Shown here one piece after another: positions 27,700 through 37,513 of a stretch of DNA of 64,000 bases (positions are counted from its first letter, which is position 1; the number at the start of each line of letters is the position of its first letter). The position numbers and the translations under genes were made by a program. The notes beneath the pieces were generated by a model. The model saw only the letters and a program-made list of their open reading frames with translations. It was not told the origin of the DNA and ran no database searches. Origin of the DNA: an uncultured Photobacterium sp. Its GTDB lineage: Bacteria; Pseudomonadota; Gammaproteobacteria; Enterobacterales; Vibrionaceae. Location: positions 1 to 64,000 of the forward strand of contig NZ_CAMRAN010000003.1 of the NCBI RefSeq assembly GCF_947039875.1. The letters run 5' to 3'.

Positions 27700-28205
27700 A
27701 CATCAATAGATAAGCGTTCGACGCCATCCATTAGCCATAGTCTTTACTATGGCTTTTTTTGTTTTGGATATTAAGTTTATTATTCGGCGATTTTTTAAGA
27801 TCTTTACTCTGAAATAGCCTCAGAATAAAGCAGTGATTGTATTTTTATGGTAGGTTTTGTTATTAATTTTTATCATAAAACAGCTATACTGCGTGATATT
27901 AGCTATTGTCTACATTTCTGCAACCATTAACGGTACCCGCGATTGTTAGTTATGATTGGTTTATTCAAAAAATTATTACAATAATCATGATGACGGATGA
28001 TAAGTATCGATGACGGGAAAGTGATGTGCTAGCGTGATATGAATCAACAAAATATTCCATTTAAATTGTAATACTTCTACATAAGTAGGAAAATTTCAGT
28101 TTTCACGAACACAGTCTGATAAGTATTGATTGTGATATCGAGAAGGGGAACCTCGGTATGTCGTGTTGGATTTGATTTTTCAATTCCCAAAGTCAGAGGG
28201 TAACC
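27700..28205. other. Intergenic region cpxP / pfkA
   Basis: This 506-bp AT-rich region starts with the cpxP terminator and ends with the pfkA leader. A TATACT hexamer at 27885-27890 could be a -10 box, with only a weak -35. Near pfkA there is a short imperfect hairpin (CGAG / CTCG, about 28138-28155). Mini-ORFs exist (for example a five-codon one at 28158-28175 behind AAGGGG) but have no support. No Cra/FruR site was convincing. Confidence 0.6.
27733..27760 (+). terminator. Rho-independent terminator after cpxP
   Basis: The stem AGCCATAG / CTATGGCT has a six-base loop and is followed by a run of T. Confidence 0.92.
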
Positions 28206-29168
28206 ATGATTAAGAAGATTGGTGTTTTGACCAGTGGTGGTGACGCACCTGGTATGAATGCAGCGGTTCGCGGCGTAGTTCGTGCAGCGTTGACAGAAGA
28301 TCTAGAAGTTTACGGTATTTTTGATGGCTACCATGGCCTATATAATAACTGTATTAAAAAACTTGATCGTCAAAGTGTATCTGATGTAATTAACAAAGGC
28401 GGTACATTTTTAGGTTCAGCTCGTTTTCCTGAATTCCGTGAAGTGGAAATTCGTGAAAAAGCGATTGAGAATCTGAAATTGCACGGTATTGATGCATTGG
28501 TTGTTATCGGTGGCGACGGCTCATACATGGGTGCGAAGAAGCTAACTGAAATGGGTTACCCTTGTATTGGTATTCCAGGTACGATTGATAATGATGTTGC
28601 GGGTACTGATTACACTATCGGTTACATGACAGCAATGAACACTGTTATCGACGCTATTGACCGTTTACGTGATACGTCATCTTCTCATCAACGTATTTCA
28701 ATTGTTGAAGTAATGGGTCGCCATTGTGGTGATCTAACACTAATGTCTGCAATTGCTGGTGGTTGTGAGTACATCATTACTCCTGAAACTGGTCTTGATA
28801 AAGATCAACTGATTGCGCATATCAAGCGAGGTATCGCGAAAGGTAAGAAACACGCGATTATCGCTATCACTGAATTAATGACAGATGTTAACGCACTGGC
28901 TAAATTCATTGAAGCTGAAACCGGTCGAGAGACTCGCGCAACAGTATTAGGCCATATTCAACGTGGTGGTCAGCCTGATGCATTTGACCGTGTATTAGCA
29001 TCTCGTATGGGTGCATATGCGGTTGAGTTACTACAGCAAGGTGAAGGCGGTCGTTGCGTTGGTATTCAATGTGAAAAACTGGTTCACCATGACATTATCG
29101 ATGCGATTGAAAATATGCGTCGTCCAGTACGTAACGATTTATATGAGTTGGCTGAAAAGCTGTTCTAA
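28206..29168 (+). CDS. pfkA: ATP-dependent 6-phosphofructokinase I
   Basis: PfkA phosphorylates fructose 6-phosphate, the committed step of glycolysis. The 320-residue protein has [18 protein letters not shown] for ATP binding, [15 protein letters not shown] with the catalytic aspartates, and the effector and substrate regions MGRHCGDL and LGHIQRGG. Length equals the E. coli enzyme. The ATG has AGAGG upstream. Monocistronic, with a good terminator. Confidence 0.98.
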   Translation: MIKKIGVLTSGGDAPGMNAAVRGVVRAALTEDLEVYGIFDGYHGLYNNCIKKLDRQSVSDVINKGGTFLGSARFPEFREVEIREKAIENLKLHGIDALVVIGGDGSYMGAKKLTEMGYPCIGIPGTIDNDVAGTDYTIGYMTAMNTVIDAIDRLRDTSSSHQRISIVEVMGRHCGDLTLMSAIAGGCEYIITPETGLDKDQLIAHIKRGIAKGKKHAIIAITELMTDVNALAKFIEAETGRETRATVLGHIQRGGQPDAFDRVLASRMGAYAVELLQQGEGGRCVGIQCEKLVHHDIIDAIENMRRPVRNDLYELAEKLF

Positions 29169-29198
29169 AATTACGTTATAAAAGATACTGAAATCATT

Positions 29199-29227
29199 AA
29201 GGTCGATATTTATATCGGCCTTTTTTT
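29199..29227 (+). terminator. Rho-independent terminator after pfkA
   Basis: GGTCGATA / TATCGGCC with a TTTA loop (one wobble pair) is followed by seven T. Confidence 0.92.
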
Positions 29228-29267
29228 ATTGGGTGATTTTTTTGATGCTGTACTTTATTTGTGATAA

Positions 29268-29293
29268 TAAAAAGGCCACCCGTAGGTGACCTT
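29268..29293 (-). terminator. Rho-independent terminator after tpiA
   Basis: In the minus-strand RNA, GGUCACC pairs with GGUGGCC around a UACG loop and is followed by a U-rich tract. It is separate from the pfkA terminator. Confidence 0.88.
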
Positions 29294-29317
29294 GATTTCA
29301 TCAATCATTAAGAAAGA

Positions 29318-30088
29318 TTATTTTTTTGCTTCAGCTGCTGCTTTAGCGATAGCTGCAAAGCTTTTCGCGTCAAGTGCTGCGCCGCCAACTAGAGCACCAT
29401 CGATGTCTGGTTGTGCGAAGTAAGCTGCAGCATTTTCAGGCTTAACAGAACCACCGTATTGGATAACAACGTTCTTAGCTACTGCTTCAGATTTCTCTGC
29501 AATGTGAGCACGGATTGCTGCGTGAATGCGTTGTGCATCTTCAGCTGTAGCTGCTTTACCAGTACCGATAGCCCAGATTGGTTCGTAAGCGATGATAGCA
29601 CCTTCAAGAGCTTCAACGCCTTGAGTGTTGATTACAGCGTCAATTTGACGTGCACAAACAGCCATTGTTTCGCCAGCTTCGTTTTGTGCATCAGTTTCGC
29701 CGATACAAAGAACAGGTGTTAAACCATTTTCTTTTAGGAATGCGAATTTCTTAGCAACAAATTCGTCTGACTCGTGGTGGTATTCACGACGCTCAGAGTG
29801 ACCGATGATGATATGAGTAGCACCAAATTCTTTAAGCATAGCTGGAGACATGTCGCCAGTGAATGCACCGCTGTTGTGTAGGTCAGAGTTTTGAGCACCT
29901 AGGATGATTGCGCTGCCAGCGTCAGTAAGCGTACGCTCAGTAAGATCAATGAAAAGTGCTGGTGGAGCAACTGCAACGTCTACGCCTGTAACACCTTCAA
30001 GTTCAGCGTTAAGACCGTTTAGTAGAGCAACAACCATTTCTTTGCTACCGTTTAGTTTCCAGTTACCCATAACTACAGGATGGCGCAT
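29318..30088 (-). CDS. tpiA: Triosephosphate isomerase
   Basis: TpiA interconverts dihydroxyacetone phosphate and glyceraldehyde 3-phosphate. The 256-residue TIM barrel has [10 protein letters not shown] (catalytic Lys), [13 protein letters not shown] (catalytic His), [14 protein letters not shown] (catalytic Glu) and the phosphate-binding YGGSVKPEN. The high proportion of optimal codons fits an abundant enzyme. Monocistronic. Confidence 0.98.
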   Translation of the reverse strand: MRHPVVMGNWKLNGSKEMVVALLNGLNAELEGVTGVDVAVAPPALFIDLTERTLTDAGSAIILGAQNSDLHNSGAFTGDMSPAMLKEFGATHIIIGHSERREYHHESDEFVAKKFAFLKENGLTPVLCIGETDAQNEAGETMAVCARQIDAVINTQGVEALEGAIIAYEPIWAIGTGKAATAEDAQRIHAAIRAHIAEKSEAVAKNVVIQYGGSVKPENAAAYFAQPDIDGALVGGAALDAKSFAAIAKAAAEAKK

Positions 30089-30310
30089 AGTTTTTCTCCA
30101 AATTTAAATGACGTAATTAACTTAACTACGTAAAAATATACCAGTCGGAACTGAATTTTTACTGTTCAAAATCATTAATGTGCTTGGTTGTACCCTTTTC
30201 GAGATAAAAAGTGAACTACAAATAGAAAAATATTTCAATATATGCAGTTTTTTGTCGTTTTTTTGTAACGTATTGGCGGAATATGCTGCCGAGGGTAGCC
30301 AATGATTTTA

Positions 30311-30607
30311 TCATTTTAATGGCAGTATTTTTGCTTGCTGTGGTGGCGATTGTGATTGGAGTGCTTGATTGAAACGTTGTAATTGGTGCTGTAATTGTTG
30401 CTGCAATAAAATGTTGCGATGGAGTGGGTTTTTAGCGTGGCTAATGAGGCGATCGATATGGCTTTGTTGTGCCTGTAATCGAGGTTGCATACTTGGGCTG
30501 GCTTGGGCAATAGTTTGTTCAATTAACCGTTGGCGTAATAATGCAAACTGGTGGGGATCGGTGGTAGCCAGTTGTACTAGTTGGTCGAAGTCAGGCAATG
30601 AGTGCAT
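30311..30607 (-). CDS. DUF3135-type small protein
   Basis: This 98-residue protein begins MHSLPDFDQLVQLATTDPHQFALLRQRLI and is helical and glutamine-rich, with no membrane segment or signal. I associate it with the DUF3135 family, found near tpiA/fpr in Vibrionaceae; the function is unknown. The coding strand is supported by the L-P-x-F-D-x-L start and by the lack of a better frame. It stands alone between tpiA and fpr. Confidence 0.75.
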   Translation of the reverse strand: MHSLPDFDQLVQLATTDPHQFALLRQRLIEQTIAQASPSMQPRLQAQQSHIDRLISHAKNPLHRNILLQQQLQHQLQRFNQALQSQSPPQQAKILPLK

Positions 30608-30680
30608 CCGCTATTCCTTGATTTAGGATCTATCATAATGATAGTTGCTAGCAGCGATGGTGTTCTCATTATGGTTGAGA

Positions 30681-30705
30681 TTGAGCCCGAGGCTGTCAGG
30701 CTCAA
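30681..30705. repeat. Inverted repeat downstream of fpr
   Basis: TTGAGCC and GGCTCAA flank an 11-base loop in the gap after the fpr stop. There is no T-run on either side, so it is not a classical terminator. It may stabilise the fpr mRNA 3' end. Confidence 0.6.
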
Positions 30706-30733
30706 TGAGGTGCAATATAGGGTAGAATAAGGA

Positions 30734-31477
30734 TTACCAGTAGTGTTCCATGGTAATCTGTCCTGGCTTACGACGCAGATTTTTAGTTAATCCTTTCGCT
30801 TCAAGTACCGCTTTAGTGTCACGTACCATTTGTGGATTACCACATAGCATAACTTGGCTATTTTCAGGGGTCAGGTATAAACCCACGTGACGTTCTAATA
30901 ATCCATCAGCAATCGCTTGTGGTATGCGCCCTGTCAAACATAATGGGGCCGGTTCGCGGCTAACAAATGGTTGCACAATAAGCTGATCACCATATTGTTG
31001 TTTGAGAGCACTGATTTCAGCTTGGTAACTAAGATCGGCAGCAAAACGTACCGCGTGGATAACAATAATTTTACGGTATTTATGCCAGACTTCTTTTTGG
31101 CCTAAAATTGATAAATAAGGCCCAATTGCTGTTCCCGTTGCGAACAGCCATAAATGTTGACCTATCGGTACTTCATCAAGGGTAAAGAAGCCACTGGCTC
31201 GTGCTGATATTTGGACGGTATCGCCTGCTTGCAATGCATGTAATCGAGGTGATAACAAACCATCAGCGACACGTGTCGCGTAAATTTCAATGTCAGAATC
31301 TTGAGGTGGGTTTACAAACGAGTAGGCGCGTTGGATCAAGTTATCACCGTTCATTATGCCAAGCTTAGTAAATTGTCCCGCTTTAAACGGTTCAATGTTC
31401 GCCCGTAGCGATAAACTGAATAAGTCTTGGTTCCAGTGACGGTTTGCAATAACTTGTGCAGGGATCCAATCAGCCAT
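30734..31477 (-). CDS. fpr: Ferredoxin/flavodoxin-NADP+ reductase
   Basis: Fpr is an FAD enzyme passing electrons between NADPH and flavodoxin or ferredoxin, which matters for Fe-S assembly and oxidative stress. The 247-residue protein has the FAD-binding block RAYSFVNPP, GDTVQISARASGFFTL, the nucleotide block LFATGTAIGPYLSIL, and the C-terminal end EHYW. It lies 13 bp after the Fe-S-type regulator gene on the same strand, so the two are almost certainly cotranscribed. Confidence 0.95.
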   Translation of the reverse strand: MADWIPAQVIANRHWNQDLFSLSLRANIEPFKAGQFTKLGIMNGDNLIQRAYSFVNPPQDSDIEIYATRVADGLLSPRLHALQAGDTVQISARASGFFTLDEVPIGQHLWLFATGTAIGPYLSILGQKEVWHKYRKIIVIHAVRFAADLSYQAEISALKQQYGDQLIVQPFVSREPAPLCLTGRIPQAIADGLLERHVGLYLTPENSQVMLCGNPQMVRDTKAVLEAKGLTKNLRRKPGQITMEHYW

Positions 31478-31490
31478 AGTGGCCTCCTCG

Positions 31491-32108
31491 TTATTTGGAT
31501 GTTATTCGATAAGCACAGCGCCTTTGGCCTGTAATAATATGTTCTTGACGTTGAATATGTGTTTGCTCGCCTAATAGTTGTTGGAAAATAGCCAGCTCAG
31601 AGTGGCAAAGTGATGGGCAGCGAGTTGCAGCAAGACAAATTGGGCAATGATTTTCAACTAATAAAAAGCCGTTATCATCGCTGATTAGCTCTGCCATATA
31701 GCCATCATGTTGACGTAACTCTGTAAGTGCGACGAGTTTACTTTTTAAATCAGAGTAATCAGCAATGGCTGCCTGATAATGACTTAATGTTTGTTGTTCT
31801 CGTTTTTCAATGATGGCTTGTAGGCCTTGCTGACCAAATAAATCACTGACGGCTTCTAGGGTTTGTACGGCAAGTTCGCCATGATGATTACTAAATTGCT
31901 GGTGGCCTTGAGACGTGAGTTGCCAATGGCGCGTTGGACGGCCGACTTTAACTTTTACATCATAAGCATCCACTAAGCCTTGTTCTTCCATCGATTGTAG
32001 ATGTTGACGAATACCCATGGTGGTTAACTGAAATTTATCAGCTAATACTTTGGCTGTAACGGGACCATCATATTTGATGTGATAGAGGATTTTTTCAATA
32101 GTTTTCAT
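31491..32108 (-). CDS. Predicted Fe-S-sensing helix-turn-helix regulator (SufR-like)
   Basis: The 205-residue protein has an N-terminal winged helix-turn-helix (about 1-65, KVLADKFQLTTMGIRQHLQSMEEQGLV). The C-terminal domain has cysteines at 155, 158, 164, 168 and 198 in the pattern C-x2-C-x5-C-x3-C plus RRCAYRI. This layout resembles SufR-type regulators, where cysteines hold an Fe-S cluster that sets DNA binding. Location directly upstream of fpr suggests it controls Fe-S or redox genes including its own operon. Fe-S binding is inferred, not proven. Confidence 0.8.
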   Translation of the reverse strand: MKTIEKILYHIKYDGPVTAKVLADKFQLTTMGIRQHLQSMEEQGLVDAYDVKVKVGRPTRHWQLTSQGHQQFSNHHGELAVQTLEAVSDLFGQQGLQAIIEKREQQTLSHYQAAIADYSDLKSKLVALTELRQHDGYMAELISDDNGFLLVENHCPICLAATRCPSLCHSELAIFQQLLGEQTHIQRQEHIITGQRRCAYRITSK

Positions 32109-32273
32109 AATCAGTCATCATTGTTGCTCTTGTTATATTATGGGATCAGCTTATTAAATAAAGCAATATCTTTACAATATAATAGTGCGTTAAAAATAGG
32201 ACTTCTTAGGTTTAAGAACGACGAACTTATGATCAGAGATAGGTGGGGATGGACAGAAGGGCAGACAGAGAGA

Positions 32274-32301
32274 TAAAAAATGCACCGAAGTGCATTTTTT
32301 A
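32274..32301 (-). terminator. Rho-independent terminator after glpX
   Basis: TGCAC / GTGCA closes on a tetraloop that reads UUCG in the glpX-sense RNA, flanked by A and T runs; it can act in both directions. Confidence 0.92.
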
Positions 32302-32310
32302 TTGATAACG

Positions 32311-33318
32311 TTAAAGCGTATGTTGCTTAACTGCGTCATCTTGACGGTTTAAGTCATAGCTTGATTGTATACGGCGCATGGTGCCGCACTTGCCGCTAAT
32401 CAATAGTGTTTCAGTGGTCGCGATATCACCTTGGCGCTGAATACCTTCAACTAAATCACCTTTAGTAATCCCTGTGCCGGCAAAGATCACATCATTACTA
32501 CGCGCCATGTCTTCAAGGCGCAGTAGTGTGTTTGGTTCAATGCCCATTTCTTCACAACGACGAATTTCCATTTCACCTAAACGGCGATTTTCCTCAGTGT
32601 CGCCTTTTACTTGATGGCGAGGCAGTAAACGGCCTTGCATATCACCGCCTAATGCACGAATCGCAGCGGCAGAAACTACACCTTCAGGTGCGCCACCAAT
32701 GCAGTACATTACATCGACATCACTTTCTGGCATACACGTAAGAATCGAAGCTGCAACATCACCATCAGGGAAAGCGAAGACACGCACACCCATGGCATGC
32801 ATTTCAGTGATAAGTTGATCGTGACGAGGTTTAGCCAGAACAGTAACAACCAGTTCACTTAGTGGTTTATTCAGTGCTGTAGCAATAGCGGCAAAGTTGT
32901 CAGCTAAGGGTTTATCAAGATCGATAACGCCTTTAGCTTGTGGACCAACGACCAATTTTTCCATGTACATATCTGGTGCTTTTAGCAGGCTACCTTTCTC
33001 ACCAGCGGCAAGTACTGCAAGGGCATTATTTTGTCCCATTGCTGTCATACGCGTGCCTTCGATAGGATCAACGGCAATATCAACCGCACAACCACCACAA
33101 CCTACGTGCTCACCAATATAGAGCATTGGCGCTTCGTCGATTTCACCTTCACCAATCACAATCTCACCGTTGATATTAGTGTGGTTAAGCAGGGTGCGCA
33201 TTACTTCAACTGCGGCATTGTCTGCTGCAATTTTATCGCCACGGCCTAACCATTTATGGCCGGCAAGGGCTGCGCCTTCGGTAACACGAGCAAATGCTAT
33301 CGCTAAATCGCCTTTCAT
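32311..33318 (-). CDS. glpX: Class II fructose-1,6-bisphosphatase
   Basis: GlpX hydrolyses fructose 1,6-bisphosphate in gluconeogenesis. The 335-residue product has ARVTEGAALAGHKWLGRGDK, GEGEIDEAPMLYIGE and VDIAVDPIEGTRMTAMG, the class II metal and substrate sites. The frame extends to 33351, but the start MKGDLAIAF at 33318 aligns with E. coli MRRELAIEF and has GGAG five bases upstream. It precedes the glpKF unit on the same strand but is separated from it by a terminator and its own promoter. Confidence 0.96.
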   Translation of the reverse strand: MKGDLAIAFARVTEGAALAGHKWLGRGDKIAADNAAVEVMRTLLNHTNINGEIVIGEGEIDEAPMLYIGEHVGCGGCAVDIAVDPIEGTRMTAMGQNNALAVLAAGEKGSLLKAPDMYMEKLVVGPQAKGVIDLDKPLADNFAAIATALNKPLSELVVTVLAKPRHDQLITEMHAMGVRVFAFPDGDVAASILTCMPESDVDVMYCIGGAPEGVVSAAAIRALGGDMQGRLLPRHQVKGDTEENRRLGEMEIRRCEEMGIEPNTLLRLEDMARSNDVIFAGTGITKGDLVEGIQRQGDIATTETLLISGKCGTMRRIQSSYDLNRQDDAVKQHTL

Positions 33319-33477
33319 GATAACTCCAGATATAGAAATCGGTAGGTTCAAGGGTATAAAAATTCAGCGCAAATTCTAGCATAATTGGCCTATCAACACG
33401 GTGAGAAATTAGATTGTCTAGGCCGTGGATTAATGATCTAACGCAACGGAATTAGGATTATGTAGTTGTAATAGAAA

Positions 33478-33506
33478 TAAAAAAGGCCCGCTACTATGAG
33501 CAGGCC
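33478..33506 (-). terminator. Rho-independent terminator after glpK
   Basis: An eight-pair stem GGCCTGCT / AGCGGGCC (with one wobble) has a six-base loop and a six-U tail on the minus strand. Confidence 0.9.
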
Positions 33507-33531
33507 TGATCTTCGATGGTATTAACGTGGT

Positions 33532-35055
33532 TTATTCGTCGTCATCTTCTTCGTCAAATGCCCAACCTTTGGCACACTCAACCGCACGTTGCCAACCACG
33601 GTAGCGACGATTGCGTTTTTTATCGTCGTCACATGGGGTAAAGCTACGATCTAATTGTGATTTGTGTTGTAGTTCATCAATGCTATCCCAGAAACCAATT
33701 GCTAGACCCGCCAAGTACGCAGCCCCTAGTGCGGTGACTTCAGTAACTTTAGGGCGATGTACTGCCGTTGCTAAAATATCTGCTTGGAATTGCATTAAGA
33801 AGTTATTGGCAACAGCGCCACCATCAACCCGTAAAATATCAAGTTTAATGCCTGAATCCGCTTGCATCGCATCAAGTACATCACGGGTTTGATAAGCAAC
33901 ACTTTCAAGAGTGGCGCGAATAATATGATTAGAATTAACGCCGCGAGTCAATCCAACAATAGCCCCACGTGCATACGGGTCCCAATAAGGCGCACCTAAA
34001 CCTGTAAAGGCCGGTACGACATAAACGCCGTTGGCACTACCGACTTTTTCTGCAAAATACTCTGAATCGTTAGCATCACTGAGTAATTTAACTTCATCTC
34101 GTAGCCATTGAACTGAAGCTCCTCCCATAAAAACGGCACCTTCAAGGGCATAGGCAACGTCACCTTTAGGACCACAGGCAAGGGTTGTTAGCAGACCATT
34201 ATGGGAGGTGACTTTTTCTTTACCAGTATTCATTAATAAGAAACAACCGGTGCCATAGGTATTTTTAGCTTGGCCTGCTGATACACACATTTGGCCAAAT
34301 AATGCTGCTTGTTGATCACCCGCAATACCTGCGATAGGAATACGAGTACCGCCTTTACCACCAATATTAGTTTGACCGTAGACTTCAGACGAGGCTTTAA
34401 CTTCTGGCATCATTGATAATGGAATATTCAATGCCGAAAGTAATTTTTCATCCCATTGTAAGGTGTTGATATTAAATAGCATGGTACGAGAGGCGTTGGT
34501 ATAATCAGTAACAAATACACGTCCTTGGGTCATTTTCCAGATCAACCAAGTGTCGACAGTACCAAATAATAATTCGCCGGCTTCAGCTTGTTCGCGCGCG
34601 CCTTCAACGTTATCTAGAATCCATTTTACCTTAGTGCCAGAGAAGTACGGATCAACCACTAAGCCTGTGGCTTCACGAATATAATCCGTTAAGCCTTGTT
34701 GTTTTAACTCTTCACACATATCGGCTGTACGGCGACATTGCCATACGATAGCGTTATAGACGGGTTTACCTGTTTTTTTATTCCATACAATGGTGGTTTC
34801 ACGTTGGTTAGTAATACCGATTGCAGCGACTTGATCGCTACGAATACCCGCTTTAGCTAATGCCTCCACCATGGTTGAACTTTGAGTAGCATAAATTTCG
34901 AGAGGATCATGTTCAACCCAACCTGCTTTAGGATAAATTTGAGTGAATTCGCGTTGTGACGAACAAACGATATTGGCATTGTGGTCGAGCACAACGGCTC
35001 GAGAACTGGTTGTTCCTTGATCTAACGCCACAATATATTTTCGTTCAGTAGTCAT
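33532..35055 (-). CDS. glpK: Glycerol kinase
   Basis: GlpK traps imported glycerol as glycerol-3-phosphate. The 507-residue FGGY-family protein shows [14 protein letters not shown] (phosphate 1 motif), [29 protein letters not shown], and the FGGY signature region [13 protein letters not shown]. It lies 90 bp downstream of glpF in one transcript direction. A weak stem (GAGGC / GCCTC, about 35101-35120) sits between the two genes and might modulate the ratio. Confidence 0.97.
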   Translation of the reverse strand: MTTERKYIVALDQGTTSSRAVVLDHNANIVCSSQREFTQIYPKAGWVEHDPLEIYATQSSTMVEALAKAGIRSDQVAAIGITNQRETTIVWNKKTGKPVYNAIVWQCRRTADMCEELKQQGLTDYIREATGLVVDPYFSGTKVKWILDNVEGAREQAEAGELLFGTVDTWLIWKMTQGRVFVTDYTNASRTMLFNINTLQWDEKLLSALNIPLSMMPEVKASSEVYGQTNIGGKGGTRIPIAGIAGDQQAALFGQMCVSAGQAKNTYGTGCFLLMNTGKEKVTSHNGLLTTLACGPKGDVAYALEGAVFMGGASVQWLRDEVKLLSDANDSEYFAEKVGSANGVYVVPAFTGLGAPYWDPYARGAIVGLTRGVNSNHIIRATLESVAYQTRDVLDAMQADSGIKLDILRVDGGAVANNFLMQFQADILATAVHRPKVTEVTALGAAYLAGLAIGFWDSIDELQHKSQLDRSFTPCDDDKKRNRRYRGWQRAVECAKGWAFDEEDDDE

Positions 35056-35145
35056 GATGAGTTCCTCGTTATCTTTTATTATATAGAGTCAGTTTTAATT
35101 GAGAGGCGAGGTAATGCCTCTTTTATGGTGTTGATGGATTAAATT

Positions 35146-35997
35146 TTATGCTTCAACTGCAGGTGTATCAGTATTGCCTTCACATTTATTTGGAAGCGTA
35201 CATCTGTTGCCCGGTAGATAAATACCAATCAGTTTAGGGTAGGCCCAGCCACCAAAAAGTGCACCACAAATTGGCGCCAGAATAGGGACGATAAGGTAAG
35301 GAATATCTTTAGCACCAGTGAGCGCCACTGTGTCCCAACCGGCAAAGAAGGTCAGTAGTTTCGGGCCAAAATCACGGGCAGGGTTCATTGCAAAACCGGT
35401 AAGTGGACCTAAAGAACCGCCAATAACAGCAATTAATAAGCCAATAAGCAGTGGCCCCATAGCACCACGTGGTGCTCCATTTTTATCATCACCGATAGCT
35501 AAAATGGCAAACATCAATACTGCGGTAATAGTAAATTCAACGGCGAAAGCACCACCAAAACTTAATGATGGATGAGGGAATGTTGAAAAAATAGAGGCGG
35601 TATCAAGGCTGGCAACCGTACCACGAACAATATTATGGCTGGCTTCATAGTCCGTAAATAAGTTGCTGTATAGCCCATAAACTAAGGCGGCAGCGGCAAA
35701 AGCCCCTAATACCTGCGCCATAATATAAGGAAAAACTTTACGTTTATTGAAGCCATGGAAACTGGCTAACGCAATAGTAACCGCTGGATTTAAATGGGCA
35801 CCAGAAACGCCAGCAGTGACATAAATAGCAATGGCAACGCCAAGACCCCACATAATACTGACTTCCCATTGACCAAAGTTAGCGCCAGTTAATTTCAGGG
35901 CAGCGACACAGCCAACGCCAAAAAATATCAGTAGTCCAGTACCGATAAATTCCGCAAAACATTCTCCGACGAGCGCATTAGGTTTGGAACTTGTCAT
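35146..35997 (-). CDS. glpF: Glycerol facilitator (aquaglyceroporin)
   Basis: GlpF is a six-helix membrane channel of the MIP family for glycerol and small polyols. The 283-residue protein has both half-helix motifs, HLNPAVT (Asn70) and the second NPARD at Asn205. The Asp after the second NPA (NPARDFGP) is typical of glycerol-type channels rather than water-only aquaporins. It starts the glpFK operon; no well-conserved GlpR operator was found upstream, only an imperfect palindrome. Confidence 0.95.
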   Translation of the reverse strand: MTSSKPNALVGECFAEFIGTGLLIFFGVGCVAALKLTGANFGQWEVSIMWGLGVAIAIYVTAGVSGAHLNPAVTIALASFHGFNKRKVFPYIMAQVLGAFAAAALVYGLYSNLFTDYEASHNIVRGTVASLDTASIFSTFPHPSLSFGGAFAVEFTITAVLMFAILAIGDDKNGAPRGAMGPLLIGLLIAVIGGSLGPLTGFAMNPARDFGPKLLTFFAGWDTVALTGAKDIPYLIVPILAPICGALFGGWAYPKLIGIYLPGNRCTLPNKCEGNTDTPAVEA

Positions 35998-36593
35998 ATT
36001 GTCAGTCCTTTTGATGGGTAATGTAGGGTATTGCGTTATCCTTCATGCGCTGTAATTTACAATAGTTACTTTTTTTTTAAATAATAACGGCTCAAAAATG
36101 TGCGTTCGAGCGTAAATTGTTTTCTAAAGTGAGCGTTTGGTGGCTTTTTATTGTCGTGTTGGCAGCGTGAGATCATCGATAGTGATATTAGGCAGACGTA
36201 GTAATCATCGTTATTCGCGATATATGGCGGTATATAAAATCGCAGGGGTAAATTATCATGGTAATGTGGAACAGAATTTGAGAAAGTTCATAGAGACCAC
36301 ATCATCGATAGCGAAATATGAAGCGAGGCATTTAAAGTATAAGTCGGTGTGAAACATGCTGAAGTCGTTGAAGTTAGCTGTTTTTAGCGTCTAAAGAAGA
36401 CTGATATTTGCTAACTTTGCAATAATTACCTCAGACTTGTATGATTTTCATTCATTTGCACGAATGTGATGGAAATGTAGATGTCAGCAAGCCAATGCCT
36501 CGTTAGAATAGCTATAAAATATATATAACCCTGTCCGTAGAGATTACTTTGAATTGTTAAGGTAAATATATGGGCATAGATCAGGTGAACAAT
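35998..36593. other. Divergent intergenic region glpF / zapB
   Basis: This 596-bp region carries promoters for glpF and zapB. An imperfect palindrome around CGTTCGAGCG (about 36096-36118) near glpF slightly resembles a GlpR operator. An open frame at 36137-36352 begins with TTG, has no binding site and no recognisable protein character, so I do not call it. A second possible zapB start (ATG 36570) is discussed with zapB. Nothing else is clear. Confidence 0.55.
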
Positions 36594-36836
36594 ATGTCTC
36601 TAGAAATGTTGGAAAAATTGGAAGCCAAAGTTCAAATGGCTGTGGATTCAATTTCTTTACTACAAATGGAAATTGATGAACTAAAAGAAAAAAATGATAG
36701 CCTAGCTATGGAAGCACAAGAACTACGTTCTGGTCGTGAGAGTCTTGTTCAAGATAACGAAAAGCTACGTGGCGAGCATAACGTATGGCAAGATCGCGTA
36801 CGTACGCTGTTAGGTAAAATGGATAGCGTGGAATAA
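36594..36836 (+). CDS. zapB: Cell-division coiled-coil protein ZapB
   Basis: ZapB stabilises the Z-ring through ZapA and links it to the chromosome terminus. The 80-residue product [20 protein letters not shown] is a continuous coiled coil ending in [12 protein letters not shown], both ends matching E. coli ZapB. The frame is open from ATG 36570, but ATG 36594 has AGGTGA six bases upstream and gives the family N-terminus. It is followed by a long-stem terminator. Confidence 0.95.
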   Translation: MSLEMLEKLEAKVQMAVDSISLLQMEIDELKEKNDSLAMEAQELRSGRESLVQDNEKLRGEHNVWQDRVRTLLGKMDSVE

Positions 36837-36858
36837 TCGCGTCTTTATTTTAATACGA

Positions 36859-36910
36859 TTATCGGTTCGGTATAACTCCCCTAATGGGCAATATACCGAG
36901 CCGATTTTTT
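36859..36910 (+). terminator. Rho-independent terminator after zapB
   Basis: A 13-pair stem around ATCGGTTCGGTAT / TATACCGAGCCGAT (one mismatch) with a long loop is followed by six T. Confidence 0.85.
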
Positions 36911-36940
36911 ATGTCTGATGACTACCTTATGAGTGATAGA

Positions 36941-37426
36941 TTAATCTATATCTAATGCTTCTGGCGATAAAATAACCCCAGTATTATCCGCATAAATATG
37001 ATCTTCAGGTAAGAAGGTTACTCCACCAAAATTCACTGCAACATCAACCTCACCAATGGCTTGCTGATCAGCACCCACAGGAATAGCGGCGAGTGCCTGA
37101 ATCCCCAGATCGAGTCTATCTAGTTCATCAACATGGCGCACGCTACCATAAATAATTAACCCTTCCCATTGATTTTCAAACGCTAATTGGGCTAAGTCGA
37201 TATCAATTAAAGCGCGGCGCAATGAACCACCACCATCGACTAACAATACTCGTCTAGAACCTGGTTGGGATAGGACGTCATGAATAATGCCATTATCTTC
37301 AAAGCATTTAATGGTTGTGATTTGACCGCTAAATGAACAGCGACCACCGTATGAGCTGAACATCGGTTCAACCACATCAACTTGATCGAGATAGATATCA
37401 CAAAGTTCAGATGTATTATAGTCCAT
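36941..37426 (-). CDS. rraA: Ribonuclease E activity regulator RraA
   Basis: RraA is a trimeric protein that binds the C-terminal region of RNase E and lowers mRNA decay. The 161-residue protein begins [21 protein letters not shown] and contains [26 protein letters not shown] and [23 protein letters not shown], matching E. coli RraA through its length. It lies 87 bp downstream of menA on the same strand, an order shared with E. coli. Confidence 0.97.
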   Translation of the reverse strand: MDYNTSELCDIYLDQVDVVEPMFSSYGGRCSFSGQITTIKCFEDNGIIHDVLSQPGSRRVLLVDGGGSLRRALIDIDLAQLAFENQWEGLIIYGSVRHVDELDRLDLGIQALAAIPVGADQQAIGEVDVAVNFGGVTFLPEDHIYADNTGVILSPEALDID

Positions 37427-37513
37427 GGTCAGTCTTCTTATTGGTAGCTGAAAATAAAAATGGTTTGTTCAAATTATAACCAGTTGATATCGCATTGCAA
37501 TTTGTATCAGTGA

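Noticed and set aside
27952-27984. Ten-codon frame MIGLFKKLLQ upstream of pfkA
   Set aside because: It looks like an amphipathic peptide but has no ribosome binding site or promoter context.
28158-28175. Five-codon mini-ORF in the pfkA leader behind AAGGGG
   Set aside because: Too short to judge and no tandem codons; probably chance.
36096-36118. GlpR operator before glpF
   Set aside because: The palindrome around CGTTCGAGCG has only partial agreement with the GlpR consensus, so it is mentioned but not called.
36137-36352. 71-codon open frame between glpF and zapB
   Set aside because: It starts with TTG, has no ribosome binding site, and its composition looks random; I see no family resemblance.
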